The notes under the pieces were generated by a model. It made no database searches, was not told where the DNA came from, and was given only the letters and a program-made list of their open reading frames with translations. 64,000 nt of DNA from Palsa-965 sp044448685 (GTDB lineage: Bacteria; Bacteroidota; Bacteroidia; Palsa-965): the NCBI GenBank assembly GCA_044448685.1, contig JBIOHC010000012.1, positions 28,080 to 92,079 on the forward strand. The letters are read 5' to 3'. Each line of letters opens with the position of its first letter. Within the stretch, counting starts at the first letter, position 1. Shown one piece after another: positions 36,179 to 44,477 of this stretch. Both the position numbers and the translations under genes were made by a program.

Positions 36179-37687
36179 ATGCCTTCATTGTTGAACATAT
36201 TTTCGTTTATGACTTTATTTCAGCGTATTCTTTCTTCTCCCTGGTTTAAAGCCTTGCTTTTTATTACGCTTTGCATGGTATTTATTTTCATGCATCTCAC
36301 AAGTTTTTCACTCAGACTATGGGATGAAGCACGTCTGGTTAAGAATGCCATAGAGATGAATGAAAGCGGAAATTACATCGTTACCACCTTTGATCATCAG
36401 CCTGATTTCTGGAGTGCCAAACCCCCGCTCATGATTTGGCTGCAAGTGATATGTTTGAAATTATTCGGAATGTCAGAACTCAGTTTTCGTCTGCCATCTG
36501 CATTTGCAGCCGTTGCCACCTGCCTGGCTCTGATCTGGTTTGTTGTAAAAACCGATGGTTCGTTTTACAAGGGATTGCTGGCCGTTTTTATCCTTCTGAC
36601 TTCAGCCGGATACAATAGCCATCATGGAATACGCACAGGTGATTTTGATTCCCTGCTAACGCTTTTTTCTGTGCTCTATGTGATGTGCTTCTATTTATAC
36701 CTCAGAGATACATCGGGGCGTTATCTGCTTTTCTTCTTTATTTTTTTGACTCTGGCCGTTTTATGCAAAAGTATAGCAGGGGTACTCTTTCTTCCTTCCC
36801 TGTTTTTATTCGCTTTTCTGTTTCACCGTCAGGCCCTTATGCGGATACCTTATTTTTGGCAATCTTATGCAGGCTTCTTCGTTTTTCTCTTGTTCGGAGC
36901 CGGATTCTTTCTGCTCCGGGAACACTATAACCCCGGATATTTGAAAGCGGTAATAGGAAATGATATGATTGGTGCAGTATTGCACAGTCAGAAAGAAGAG
37001 GACGTGGGTTTTTTGTTTTATGTAAAACATTTCTTCGCTTCACGTTACCAGGAATGGATCTATCTGCTTCTTTTCTCCTTTTTTCTTGGCCTGAACCTGA
37101 AAGATAAAAAACAAAAAGAGCCCTTTCTTTTTTTGATCACGCTCGTGCTTCCTGCTCTCTTGTTACTTTCACTGAAACAATTGAAAAAGGAATGGTATGA
37201 CTTACCCCTGTACCCGTTTTTTGCACTCTGCATCTGCTATTTTATCTGGTTTTTGCTCGACCGATTCAATAACAAGGACTTTAAAGAATTGTTCAAGACG
37301 GAAACGCTGCATATGCAGTTTTGTCTTTGCCTGCTCATCACCGTACCTCCAGGGGTTGCTATGTTTAACAAAGTCTACATCCCTGATTTTGTCAATCATG
37401 ACCACCCAATGTGTGATGAAAGCAATTATATGATATTGGCACTGAGAGGACAGAAAAACATTGCCAATTATAAATATCTGGATAAGGAATACGACCCCGA
37501 TAAGTGGTTCTACCGCGAGTTGCTCAAAAAAAAGGGAATACTGGTGTTCCCGGGTGATACCGGTTCCTTGCACACTGGTGATGTGGTTATGGTGAGGAAT
37601 CAGGAAATAATAAGAAGGCTGTGCTTACGCTATTCAGTGGTTCCGTTAGATACCTTTCAGACATTATATGTCTATAAAATAAAGTGA
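36179..37687 (+). CDS. Glycosyltransferase, GT39/GT83 (ArnT-like) family
   Basis: This 502-residue integral membrane protein has about 10-12 TM segments. The catalytic DE pair lies in the first periplasmic loop (SLRLWDEARLVKNAIEM, about residues 47-63), followed by SAKPPLMIW and FRLPSA, as in dolichol/undecaprenyl-phosphate-sugar dependent PMT and ArnT enzymes. It would move a sugar from a polyprenyl carrier to lipid A or protein on the periplasmic side. The start at 36179 is used; an ATG at 36209 is possible. It is probably cotranscribed with kdsD. Confidence 0.85.
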   Translation: MPSLLNIFSFMTLFQRILSSPWFKALLFITLCMVFIFMHLTSFSLRLWDEARLVKNAIEMNESGNYIVTTFDHQPDFWSAKPPLMIWLQVICLKLFGMSELSFRLPSAFAAVATCLALIWFVVKTDGSFYKGLLAVFILLTSAGYNSHHGIRTGDFDSLLTLFSVLYVMCFYLYLRDTSGRYLLFFFIFLTLAVLCKSIAGVLFLPSLFLFAFLFHRQALMRIPYFWQSYAGFFVFLLFGAGFFLLREHYNPGYLKAVIGNDMIGAVLHSQKEEDVGFLFYVKHFFASRYQEWIYLLLFSFFLGLNLKDKKQKEPFLFLITLVLPALLLLSLKQLKKEWYDLPLYPFFALCICYFIWFLLDRFNNKDFKELFKTETLHMQFCLCLLITVPPGVAMFNKVYIPDFVNHDHPMCDESNYMILALRGQKNIANYKYLDKEYDPDKWFYRELLKKKGILVFPGDTGSLHTGDVVMVRNQEIIRRLCLRYSVVPLDTFQTLYVYKIK

Positions 37688-37704
37688 CTTTCCCGAAATT
37701 CAAC

Positions 37705-39762
37705 TCATTTTTTATGCTGCAAAGCCCAGGCCAGATTATTTTTTGCCAGTTCAAAGGAAGGGTTGATTCTTAAGGCTTCCCTGCAGGCAATGATTTCCTC
37801 ATCCCAGTTCTGTAACTGACCGTTCGCGGCACCTATATTATTCCAGGCCTGGGCAAAATCTTTTTTCAGTTTAATAGCTTCTTTGGCAGCATTGATACAA
37901 AGCTTATAATCCTTGTTATTGTAAAATGCCAGACTTAGCTCCAGATAATTCTCCGGAGTCGGAAAATTATTTGCCTTGATAATAAGTTCATCCATTGCTT
38001 TCAGGGAACTGTTCCCTCCGCCCGGATTCTGAAGGAAGGCATTGGCTGTTGCATCACCCGGTGAGAGTTGCAGCGTATTCAGCGCCTCCTGTTTCAGCTT
38101 ATCGTTAAACCCTTGTTGCTGATATATTTCCATAAGCAGATAGTGTCCGTTCAGATGTCCGGGTGCAAGCTGGAAAAGCTGTATCAGGTAATCCGTGGCT
38201 TCTGAATAACGGTGTTGGTTTTTCAGGAAACGGGCATAAAAAAAGTAGCATTCCGGATTCCGTGAACCGGTCGTGCCCGCCATTGCCTGATCGAATTGTA
38301 ATGCTTTCCGGAAATTAGTCTCAGCTTCCATTGACCGGCCGGTGGCTTCTTTCAAGACTCCCATATTGATATAGAGGTAAGGATAAGCGGGCCACAAGCT
38401 AAGGCCTTGCGTAAAATACTTTTCAGCGCCGGTATAATCCCCTTTCTGCATCAGACTGAGACCAAAGTTCATCTGTGCTCTGCCATTCCGGGGGCTCTTT
38501 TCCGTTACATCCTTCCAGAGTGATTCTTCCGTATGCCATACCCTGTTTCGTTCATGGGTACCGAATGCATAGCACAAGAGCAGGATGCCAGCCCCTGTTT
38601 TCAGAATATCTTTGTTTTCTAACAGTGCGATCTTTCCTGACAGTTTTTCTATCAACAGGTATAATGCCCAGGTAACACTGACGACCAGTCCCACATACGG
38701 AAAAAACATGCGGTGATCATTCATCACTTCGGCTAATGGGGTGATGCTTGTAGGCAATAAGGCCAGCAGAAACCAGCTCAACCCAAAAGCAATTGGAGTG
38801 TATGTTTTCTTACGCGATAGCATATAAATGGCCCCAATCAACATGCCCAGGAACAGGAACCCGGTTAAACACCGGATATCCAGGATGGACTCCACTGTTT
38901 TCCAGTCTGTATCGGCACTCAGATCAACAGGTAAGAAAAAGGTGCAGAAATACCGGAATATTACAAAAGGTTGTGTCAGGATATAATTCCATGTGTTGCC
39001 TTCCCCACCGGCTACCCATGTAGACGGCTCCATGCGATGTATAAACAGATATACAAGGGCACAGACCAGGAACACAGGCCAGGTTTTAAGGAATGCCATT
39101 TTTACATGCGAATAAGCAGTTGCGGAATCTTCTTTTCTTTCAAAAAGAAAAACAAATACAAACAGTATAGGGGCAAACATCACAGCTGTAGGTTTGGCTA
39201 AAGCACCGAGGGCTACAGGAATAAGATACAGGAAATACTTTCTTGAACGGGCAGAGCAGGAATACAGGAGGAATGCCAGGACAACAAATAATGTGCTTAA
39301 TGTATCGGAACGGGAAATGATATAGTTGATTGTTTCCGCATTTACCGGATGAAGCATATACCATGCACAGGTAAAAAGCGCAGGTGCTGAAAGATCCTGT
39401 CCGGGTAATACAAAACGGTAAATGGCTCTTACAAAATAAAACATGCAAAAGCCCTGTGCCAGGAAGAGGATAAAAGTGCTGAGGTGAAACCAGAATGTGT
39501 CCTTGTCACCTCCCAGGGCATAATCCATGGCCAGGGTAGTGCTTACCAGGGGTCTGTAACTGCGGTTGCTGGGAAGGGAGCTGAATGTGTTTCCATCTTT
39601 AAAAAAGGTCGGGATATTATGAATGTCACGTATATAGCCATTGTTTACAATGGTATGGGAATCGTCAAAATGGAAGGAATTGTGAAAGTGGTTGGAATAG
39701 GTCAGAAATACGCCCAGAAAGAGGAGAAGAAACTGTAAGGGAAGTTTCCAGTTGGTTTTCAC
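37705..39762 (-). CDS. TMTC-like membrane protein with C-terminal TPR repeats
   Basis: This is a 685-residue protein. The N-terminal half (about 1-400) has about ten TM segments and the DUF1736/TMTC pattern: HNSFHFDDSHTIVNNGYI, SYRPLVSTTLAMDYALGG and HPVNAETINYIISRSDTLS. The C-terminal half (about 420-685) carries five to seven TPR repeats (RAQMNFGLSLMQKGDYTGAEKYF and similar). Eukaryotic TMTC proteins are O-mannosyltransferases; bacterial relatives are poorly studied. The start is GTG at 39762, with a consensus -7 element 4 nt upstream. It is divergent from tatC. Confidence 0.82.
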   Translation of the reverse strand: MKTNWKLPLQFLLLFLGVFLTYSNHFHNSFHFDDSHTIVNNGYIRDIHNIPTFFKDGNTFSSLPSNRSYRPLVSTTLAMDYALGGDKDTFWFHLSTFILFLAQGFCMFYFVRAIYRFVLPGQDLSAPALFTCAWYMLHPVNAETINYIISRSDTLSTLFVVLAFLLYSCSARSRKYFLYLIPVALGALAKPTAVMFAPILFVFVFLFERKEDSATAYSHVKMAFLKTWPVFLVCALVYLFIHRMEPSTWVAGGEGNTWNYILTQPFVIFRYFCTFFLPVDLSADTDWKTVESILDIRCLTGFLFLGMLIGAIYMLSRKKTYTPIAFGLSWFLLALLPTSITPLAEVMNDHRMFFPYVGLVVSVTWALYLLIEKLSGKIALLENKDILKTGAGILLLCYAFGTHERNRVWHTEESLWKDVTEKSPRNGRAQMNFGLSLMQKGDYTGAEKYFTQGLSLWPAYPYLYINMGVLKEATGRSMEAETNFRKALQFDQAMAGTTGSRNPECYFFYARFLKNQHRYSEATDYLIQLFQLAPGHLNGHYLLMEIYQQQGFNDKLKQEALNTLQLSPGDATANAFLQNPGGGNSSLKAMDELIIKANNFPTPENYLELSLAFYNNKDYKLCINAAKEAIKLKKDFAQAWNNIGAANGQLQNWDEEIIACREALRINPSFELAKNNLAWALQHKK

Positions 39763-39766
39763 GGCT

Positions 39767-39774
39767 CAAATTTA
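39767..39774 (-). promoter_or_regulatory. -7 element with leaderless GTG geometry (TMTC-like gene)
   Basis: On the minus strand TAAATTTG, then AGCC, then GTG AAA ACC. It is an exact consensus match with a 4-nt spacer; no other in-frame Met lies near the N-terminus, so the element fixes both promoter and GTG start. Confidence 0.5.
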
Positions 39775-39812
39775 TTGAAATTTTACTGCTGCGGCTGCCT
39801 CCTTTTTTCCCC

Positions 39813-39820
39813 TATCTTTG
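39813..39820 (+). promoter_or_regulatory. -7 element before tatC
   Basis: TATCTTTG matches TAnnTTTG exactly, 9 nt before the tatC ATG at 39830, so the 5' leader should be only a few nucleotides long. Confidence 0.48.
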
Positions 39821-39829
39821 CCTCCCTGT

Positions 39830-40660
39830 ATGGGATTATTCGACAAAAAAGAAGGCAGTGAAAATGAAATGTCGTTCCTCGACCATATCGAGGTATTGAG
39901 ATGGCATTTGGTGAGGTCGGCCATTGCTGTTGTAACACTGGCCGTAGTCCTGTTCTGTTACAACAATATTGTTTTCGATGTAATCATTTTCGGACCCAAG
40001 AGGCCTGATTTTATCAGTTACAGAGTGCTGTGCAAGTTGAGCCATATGCTCCTGCACGATGATACGATGTGTATTGGGGTAGCTCATTATGAGCTGGTTA
40101 ACCTTGAACTGGCAGGGCAGTTCACCACCCATATATGGATTTCACTGGTAGGGGGTCTTATACTCTCTGTTCCCTATCTGGTATGGGAAATATGGAGATT
40201 CATTAAACCTGCCCTGAAACTGAAGGAAAAAAAAGCTGCCCGAGGTTTTGTATTCTACGCATCCTTCCTTTTTCTGATCGGCATCCTGTTCAGTTATTTT
40301 ATCATTGTTCCATTAGCGGTAAGCTTCCTGGGATCCTATCAGATGAGTACCCTGGTTGAGAACAGGATTTCCATGGATTCGTATATCTCTCTGGTCACTA
40401 CCCTGACCCTGGCTATGGGCCTGGTATTTGAATTACCCATTCTCGTTTATTTCCTGACCAAGATTGGAATACTTGGACCTGCTTTTTTGGGTCATTACCG
40501 AAAACATGCCATTGTGGTAATCCTGATTGTAGCTGCATTCATCACTCCATCTCCGGATATTACCTCTCAGTTATTGGTGGCATTTCCCCTTTATCTGTTG
40601 TATGAAATCAGTATTTTGGTAGCTAAAAGAGTTGAACCAAAAGCTAAAAAAGCCGTCTGA
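39830..40660 (+). CDS. tatC: Sec-independent protein translocase subunit TatC
   Basis: This 276-residue inner-membrane receptor of the twin-arginine pathway starts MGLFDKKEGSENEMSFLDHIEVLRWHL, where the FLDHIEVLRWHL helix is the TatC signature. It has six TM segments; FIKPALKLKEKK, the conserved P loop and LPILVYFLTKIGI are further matches. An insertion of about 40 residues sits in the first periplasmic loop (about 55-90), common in Bacteroidota. ATG 39830 is chosen over a TTG at 39818 that lies inside the -7 element. Its stop overlaps the next start (TGATG). No tatA or tatB gene is adjacent. Confidence 0.94.
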   Translation: MGLFDKKEGSENEMSFLDHIEVLRWHLVRSAIAVVTLAVVLFCYNNIVFDVIIFGPKRPDFISYRVLCKLSHMLLHDDTMCIGVAHYELVNLELAGQFTTHIWISLVGGLILSVPYLVWEIWRFIKPALKLKEKKAARGFVFYASFLFLIGILFSYFIIVPLAVSFLGSYQMSTLVENRISMDSYISLVTTLTLAMGLVFELPILVYFLTKIGILGPAFLGHYRKHAIVVILIVAAFITPSPDITSQLLVAFPLYLLYEISILVAKRVEPKAKKAV

Positions 40661-41001
40661 TGTCTGAAGCCGTAAATGAATTCAATGCTTACCGGGAAAA
40701 GATGAATGAAAAAATTCTCGGAGCGGATAATATTGTTTTGAAACGTCTTTTCAACCTTGATACCAACACCTATCAGGAAGGGGCATTGCCGGTGAAGACT
40801 AAAGAGCTGTTAGGGCTTGTTGCTTCGATGGTATTGCGTTGTGATGATTGTATCAGGTACCATTTGGGTAAGTGTAAGGAATGCGGGGTGAGTACTGCCG
40901 AAATTTTTGAAGTGTTTGCCGTTGCCAATATTGTGGGAGGGACGATCGTTATCCCGCATACACGCAGAGCTGTTGAATTCTGGGAGGAATTGCAAAAATA
41001 A
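40660..41001 (+). CDS. AhpD-like carboxymuconolactone decarboxylase-family protein
   Basis: This is a 113-residue helical protein. The AhpD redox motif is complete: E49-x11-C61-x2-C64-x3-H68 (LRCDDCIRYH). It is therefore more likely a thiol reductase or peroxidase partner than a decarboxylase. A second CKEC follows at about 71-74. The start codon overlaps the tatC stop (TGATG), so translation is coupled. The function in this operon is unknown. Confidence 0.88.
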   Translation: MSEAVNEFNAYREKMNEKILGADNIVLKRLFNLDTNTYQEGALPVKTKELLGLVASMVLRCDDCIRYHLGKCKECGVSTAEIFEVFAVANIVGGTIVIPHTRRAVEFWEELQK

Positions 41002-41023
41002 ATCCATTTCCTATAAACTTCCT

Positions 41024-41749
41024 ATGCTGCTCAGGGCCGAAAATATTGTTAAGAATTACAGAAACCGGACGGTTGTAAAAGGTGTTTCCTTCCAGGTTAA
41101 ACAAGGAGAAATTGTGGGTTTGCTGGGACCAAACGGAGCAGGAAAGACCACTTCTTTTTATATGGTGGTAGGTATGATCAAGCCGAATTCAGGAAGCATT
41201 TTTCTTGATCAGGAGGATATTACCAATGAACCCATGTACCGGCGTGCACAAAAAGGAATAGGCTATCTGGCACAGGAAGCTTCTGTATTCCGCAAGTTAA
41301 GTGTGGAAGATAATATCAAGGCCATTCTTGAAATGACGAAGCTCAGCCCGGCTGAACAAAAGCAAAAGCTGGAACTCCTGCTGGAGGAGTTTGGCTTGCA
41401 GCATATACGTAAGAGTTTGGGCGACCGCTTATCGGGCGGAGAGCGAAGAAGAACGGAAATAGCCCGTTGTCTGGCCGTTGACCCTAAATTTATCTTGCTT
41501 GATGAACCCTTTGCAGGCGTAGATCCGATTGCGGTGGAAGATATACAGGCTGTAGTAGCCAGGCTGAAAGAAAAGAATATCGGTATCCTTATTACGGATC
41601 ACAATGTTCATGAAACCCTCTCCATAACCGAAAGAGCTTACCTGCTTTTTGAAGGCAGCATTCTGAAGGCCGGAACAGCGGAAGAGCTGGCCAATGATGA
41701 ACAGGTTAGAAAAGTATACCTCGGAAAAAATTTCGAACTCAGGAAATAA
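41024..41749 (+). CDS. lptB: LPS export ABC transporter ATP-binding protein
   Basis: This 241-residue ATPase powers LPS extraction from the inner membrane by the LptBFGC machine. Walker A is GPNGAGKT (35-42), the ABC signature LSGGE is at 136-140, and Walker B LLLDEP-like (ILLDEP) is near 157-162. The segments VGMIKPNSGSI, GIGYLAQEASVFRKLSVEDNI and TDHNVHETLSI are LptB-specific. I use ATG 41024, 22 nt after the preceding stop; a longer in-frame reading from 40907 would overlap the AhpD-like gene. It converges on purS. Confidence 0.95.
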   Translation: MLLRAENIVKNYRNRTVVKGVSFQVKQGEIVGLLGPNGAGKTTSFYMVVGMIKPNSGSIFLDQEDITNEPMYRRAQKGIGYLAQEASVFRKLSVEDNIKAILEMTKLSPAEQKQKLELLLEEFGLQHIRKSLGDRLSGGERRRTEIARCLAVDPKFILLDEPFAGVDPIAVEDIQAVVARLKEKNIGILITDHNVHETLSITERAYLLFEGSILKAGTAEELANDEQVRKVYLGKNFELRK

Positions 41750-41763
41750 GCGCTTTTTCTGCC

Positions 41764-42015
41764 TTAGTTTTCCATGATTTTAAATTCATAGAACTCCATA
41801 ATCTGGTTACACAGGAGTTTCTTGCAGGCTTCATCCACTTTCTTTTTTGCCTCTTCTTTGGAGCCGGCTTCTATTTCCAGACTGATATGCTTTCCAATAC
41901 GGACCTGCTCAATTTCCGGAAGCCCCAGATTTTTCATGCTCCGGGTAACCGCCTTGCCTTGTGGATCCAGCAATGCTTTAAGAGGCATTACATCTATTTC
42001 AGCCCTGAATTTCAT
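41764..42015 (-). CDS. purS: Phosphoribosylformylglycinamidine synthase subunit PurS
   Basis: This 83-residue protein has the fold and key segments of PurS (MKFRAEIDVMPLKALLDPQGKAV, then SMKNLGL and KHISLEIEA). It is the small scaffold subunit that, with PurQ and small PurL, makes FGAM in purine synthesis. No purL or purQ lies in the window, so the partners are elsewhere. The start overlaps the end of pssA by 17 nt on the same strand, so it is probably translated from the pssA message. Confidence 0.92.
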   Translation of the reverse strand: MKFRAEIDVMPLKALLDPQGKAVTRSMKNLGLPEIEQVRIGKHISLEIEAGSKEEAKKKVDEACKKLLCNQIMEFYEFKIMEN

Positions 42016-42850
42016 TTCTGCTTTTATTTAGAAGATTGTTTATTACTGATAAAACGATGTACAAAAATAGAATAATAGGGATAGCGAGGTAAAGGAATAT
42101 TATCAACAGAGCCAATGAACTCAGTATGAAAATATAACGGAGTTCATTCCCTTTCCATCCGAAGTTCTTGAACTTGAGTGCGAACAAAGGAACTGGGGCA
42201 ACCAGTAAAAAACTCTGTAATACAGTGAGTGTGATCAGAAACCATGGTTTCAGTATGTATCCAGAAAGTGAAGAGGAGGGTTCAACGGCATTGATAGCCA
42301 GTTTGAAAATAGACAGTGGAGCAGGTGTGCCAACTACATCGGGAGAAGGCAGGTGGAGGAACAGAGGTATGGAGCAGATCAGTATGGTATTGGCAGGAGT
42401 CGGTAAACCGATAAAAGAATCATGCTGACGTGAATCAATATTGAATTTGGCAAGTCTCAGAGCAGAGAAAATGGTAACCAGGAAGCCGCAGAAAGGAAGC
42501 CAGACAGGGTAGGGGTTATTGGCTTGCATATCACCGTTGAACAGATTACCCAATTCAAGGTGAGAAATAGTATGCTGCAGCATGCTGATGCTGATAAGCT
42601 GGAAAAGCACCACACCGGGAAGAAACCCAAAGCTGACCATATCAGCCAGTGAATCGAGCTGTTTGCCGAATTCTCCGCTTACACCGAGAAGACGAGCCGC
42701 CAGTCCGTCAAAAAAGTCGAGGAATGCCGCCAATCCCACCATATAGGCAGCCCAAATCAGGTTACCCTGAAAAGCAAAGACGATACCCAGACATCCACAA
42801 AGAAGATTGCCGCAGGTAATGCTGTTCGGTACAAAGGCTTTGAGATTCAC
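41999..42850 (-). CDS. pssA: CDP-diacylglycerol-serine O-phosphatidyltransferase
   Basis: This 283-residue membrane enzyme makes phosphatidylserine, the precursor of phosphatidylethanolamine. The CDP-alcohol phosphotransferase motif D45-x2-D48-G49-x2-A52-R53-x8-G-x3-D66-x3-D70 is complete (in DFFDGLAARL and FGKQLDSLAD). MNLKAFVPNSITCGNLLCG is the usual N-terminus. The start codon is GTG (42850), and a -7-like TAAATTCG lies 4 nt before it. Membrane segments fill the rest of the protein. Confidence 0.94.
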   Translation of the reverse strand: MNLKAFVPNSITCGNLLCGCLGIVFAFQGNLIWAAYMVGLAAFLDFFDGLAARLLGVSGEFGKQLDSLADMVSFGFLPGVVLFQLISISMLQHTISHLELGNLFNGDMQANNPYPVWLPFCGFLVTIFSALRLAKFNIDSRQHDSFIGLPTPANTILICSIPLFLHLPSPDVVGTPAPLSIFKLAINAVEPSSSLSGYILKPWFLITLTVLQSFLLVAPVPLFALKFKNFGWKGNELRYIFILSSLALLIIFLYLAIPIILFLYIVLSVINNLLNKSRNEIQG

Positions 42851-42854
42851 GGAG

Positions 42855-42862
42855 CGAATTTA
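42855..42862 (-). promoter_or_regulatory. Near-consensus -7 element, leaderless GTG geometry (pssA)
   Basis: On the minus strand TAAATTCG, then CTCC, then GTG. It is one base off TAnnTTTG, with the same 4-nt spacer to a GTG start as in the TMTC-like gene. Confidence 0.35.
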
Positions 42863-42868
42863 ATTAAA

Positions 42869-42921
42869 AGTAGTTAGTCTTGCCAGCCGAAGCTTTAGCG
42901 CAGGCTCGAGTCAGTAGTTAG
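42869..42921. repeat. 9-bp direct repeats around a small hairpin
   Basis: AGTAGTTAG occurs at 42869-42877 and 42913-42921, flanking 35 nt that contain GCCGAAGCTTTAGCGCAGGC, an imperfect inverted repeat. The right copy overlaps the stop codon of the glycosyltransferase-like gene. It could be a small repetitive element with target duplication, or chance. Confidence 0.3.
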
Positions 42922-44359
42922 GGTTTTCATACAAGCTTATATAGACCAACCCTTGCCTGAATTCCTTTACAAGTTTCCATTTCTTTTTTACTTCTTCTAT
43001 TTGTGGCAGCAAATCTGTATTACAAACATTGGAATGGAGGTAGTAATGGAATTTGCTGACAGGGCCGTCAAGGGCGTTCGTATAATGAAGCTCATTATCA
43101 AAATATGAGATTATATCCGGAACATTCCATTCATGACTCAGATAAGTTTCTGCCCGGGAATTGATCAATGGGAATTGGGTGCCGATTTTATACGGATTCA
43201 TTTCTTTATTTTTCAGACTGGTTGTATAAATAAATTCCCTCATATCTTGTTCCAGCTTAAAGTATGGCATAACCTTGAGACTAGTATCCCATTCATTACT
43301 GAGTCTTTCAGGGTATATCCAATAGTTGCCGCTTAGGAGGATGGCAGCCATCAATATCACAGAGCCAATCCTCTGGATTGTTTTCCATTGCTGCAACAAA
43401 TAACAAACCGGAAAAATAAGCAATACAAACACGGGCATAAAATACCGGGCACCGATAGGATTGGAGATTGGTATCAATAGGGCAGAAAAGCATAAAAGAG
43501 GCAGTAGTATCATTAGCAGCATACGGGAAAAGAGAGGATCTTTGTTTTTCCGGAAATAGAGAAAACCAAACCCAAGAAAAATCCAAAGAATGATCCTTCC
43601 TGAATCAATAAGTTTCCATACAACAAGCACAATATGCTTTAACATGATCCGTATGGAAACGGAATGTTCGTCTGTTTGTTCTCTTAATGGAGAAAGGACA
43701 TACCAGCCGGATACACGATGGTGATACAAAAACCAGGAAAATGCCAGAAGCGTTACCGGAATATAGGGAAGCAGGGCGTTTACCTTTTTTCTTGTCAGAG
43801 GGTTTGAAAACAAGTAGTCGAGAATAAATAAGGAGGCTATAGCGAATGTCCCTCTTACATTGCAAAAAAACAGAAAAACAAGAAAGAGGGTAAAAAGCAT
43901 TCTTCGTTTTTCAAGCATCGCCATAAGTGCCAGCAGAAAAAAAGAAAGCAATATGATATCCGGAGCGGCCAGCACTGCTTGAGTAAGAAAACAAGGTTCT
44001 AGGAATAAAAGTAACAGAGCCCAGGGCAGGATTTTTTCTGTCAGGAACAATTTACCGATACGGTAAAAGGCAAATACAATTGCCCACAAAAAAGGCAGCA
44101 AAGCAATATGGGTAATGATAAGATGAAATTTGAATATCCTCCAGGCTAGCTTCAGCAGCAAAGCATAAAAAGGAAACCCTCCTGTGTCATAAGCCTCTTG
44201 TACATGTAATGGGTTGAACCCGGATTTGCCTTCCTGTGTTGCCGGCAATGCATAATACACTGCATCCCAGAAAAGCGGAATTCCTGAGCTGAACAGGGTA
44301 ATCAGGATACAGACCACAAAAGCAAGAAAAAGAGGGAGATTTCGCTTCATAGAAGGCAT
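42911..44359 (-). CDS. Polytopic membrane protein, GT-C glycosyltransferase-like
   Basis: This 482-residue protein has about ten TM segments and a C-terminal soluble domain of about 120 residues. The N-terminal TM is followed by a periplasmic loop SGIPLFWDAVYYALPATQEG with an acidic residue (D32) in the position of the GT-C catalytic Asp. LHVQEAYDTGGFPFYALLLKLAW follows. This supports a GT-C fold enzyme using a polyprenyl-linked donor, but the paired DE of GT39 is missing and no subfamily is recognised. ATG 44359 or 44350 may be the start. TAAATTTA (44367-44374) lies 7 nt upstream. Confidence 0.65.
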   Translation of the reverse strand: MPSMKRNLPLFLAFVVCILITLFSSGIPLFWDAVYYALPATQEGKSGFNPLHVQEAYDTGGFPFYALLLKLAWRIFKFHLIITHIALLPFLWAIVFAFYRIGKLFLTEKILPWALLLLFLEPCFLTQAVLAAPDIILLSFFLLALMAMLEKRRMLFTLFLVFLFFCNVRGTFAIASLFILDYLFSNPLTRKKVNALLPYIPVTLLAFSWFLYHHRVSGWYVLSPLREQTDEHSVSIRIMLKHIVLVVWKLIDSGRIILWIFLGFGFLYFRKNKDPLFSRMLLMILLPLLCFSALLIPISNPIGARYFMPVFVLLIFPVCYLLQQWKTIQRIGSVILMAAILLSGNYWIYPERLSNEWDTSLKVMPYFKLEQDMREFIYTTSLKNKEMNPYKIGTQFPLINSRAETYLSHEWNVPDIISYFDNELHYTNALDGPVSKFHYYLHSNVCNTDLLPQIEEVKKKWKLVKEFRQGLVYISLYENPNY

Positions 44360-44427
44360 TGGGGACTAAATTTAAGCTTTTGATCCTGAATTCCTTAGAA
44401 AAGATACTAAAACAGCCTTTTTAACCG

Positions 44428-44457
44428 TTTGAAGGGGGAACAAATTCATTATTTTTC
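44428..44457 (+). promoter_or_regulatory. Promoter candidate for the porV2-porU2 unit
   Basis: TTTG (44428-44431), an 18-nt spacer and TATTTTTC (44450-44457) fit the Bacteroidota -33/-7 pattern with one mismatch. The ATG of the first gene is 20 nt downstream. Confidence 0.45.
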
Positions 44458-44477
44458 GTATTTTTATTGTCTGATCT

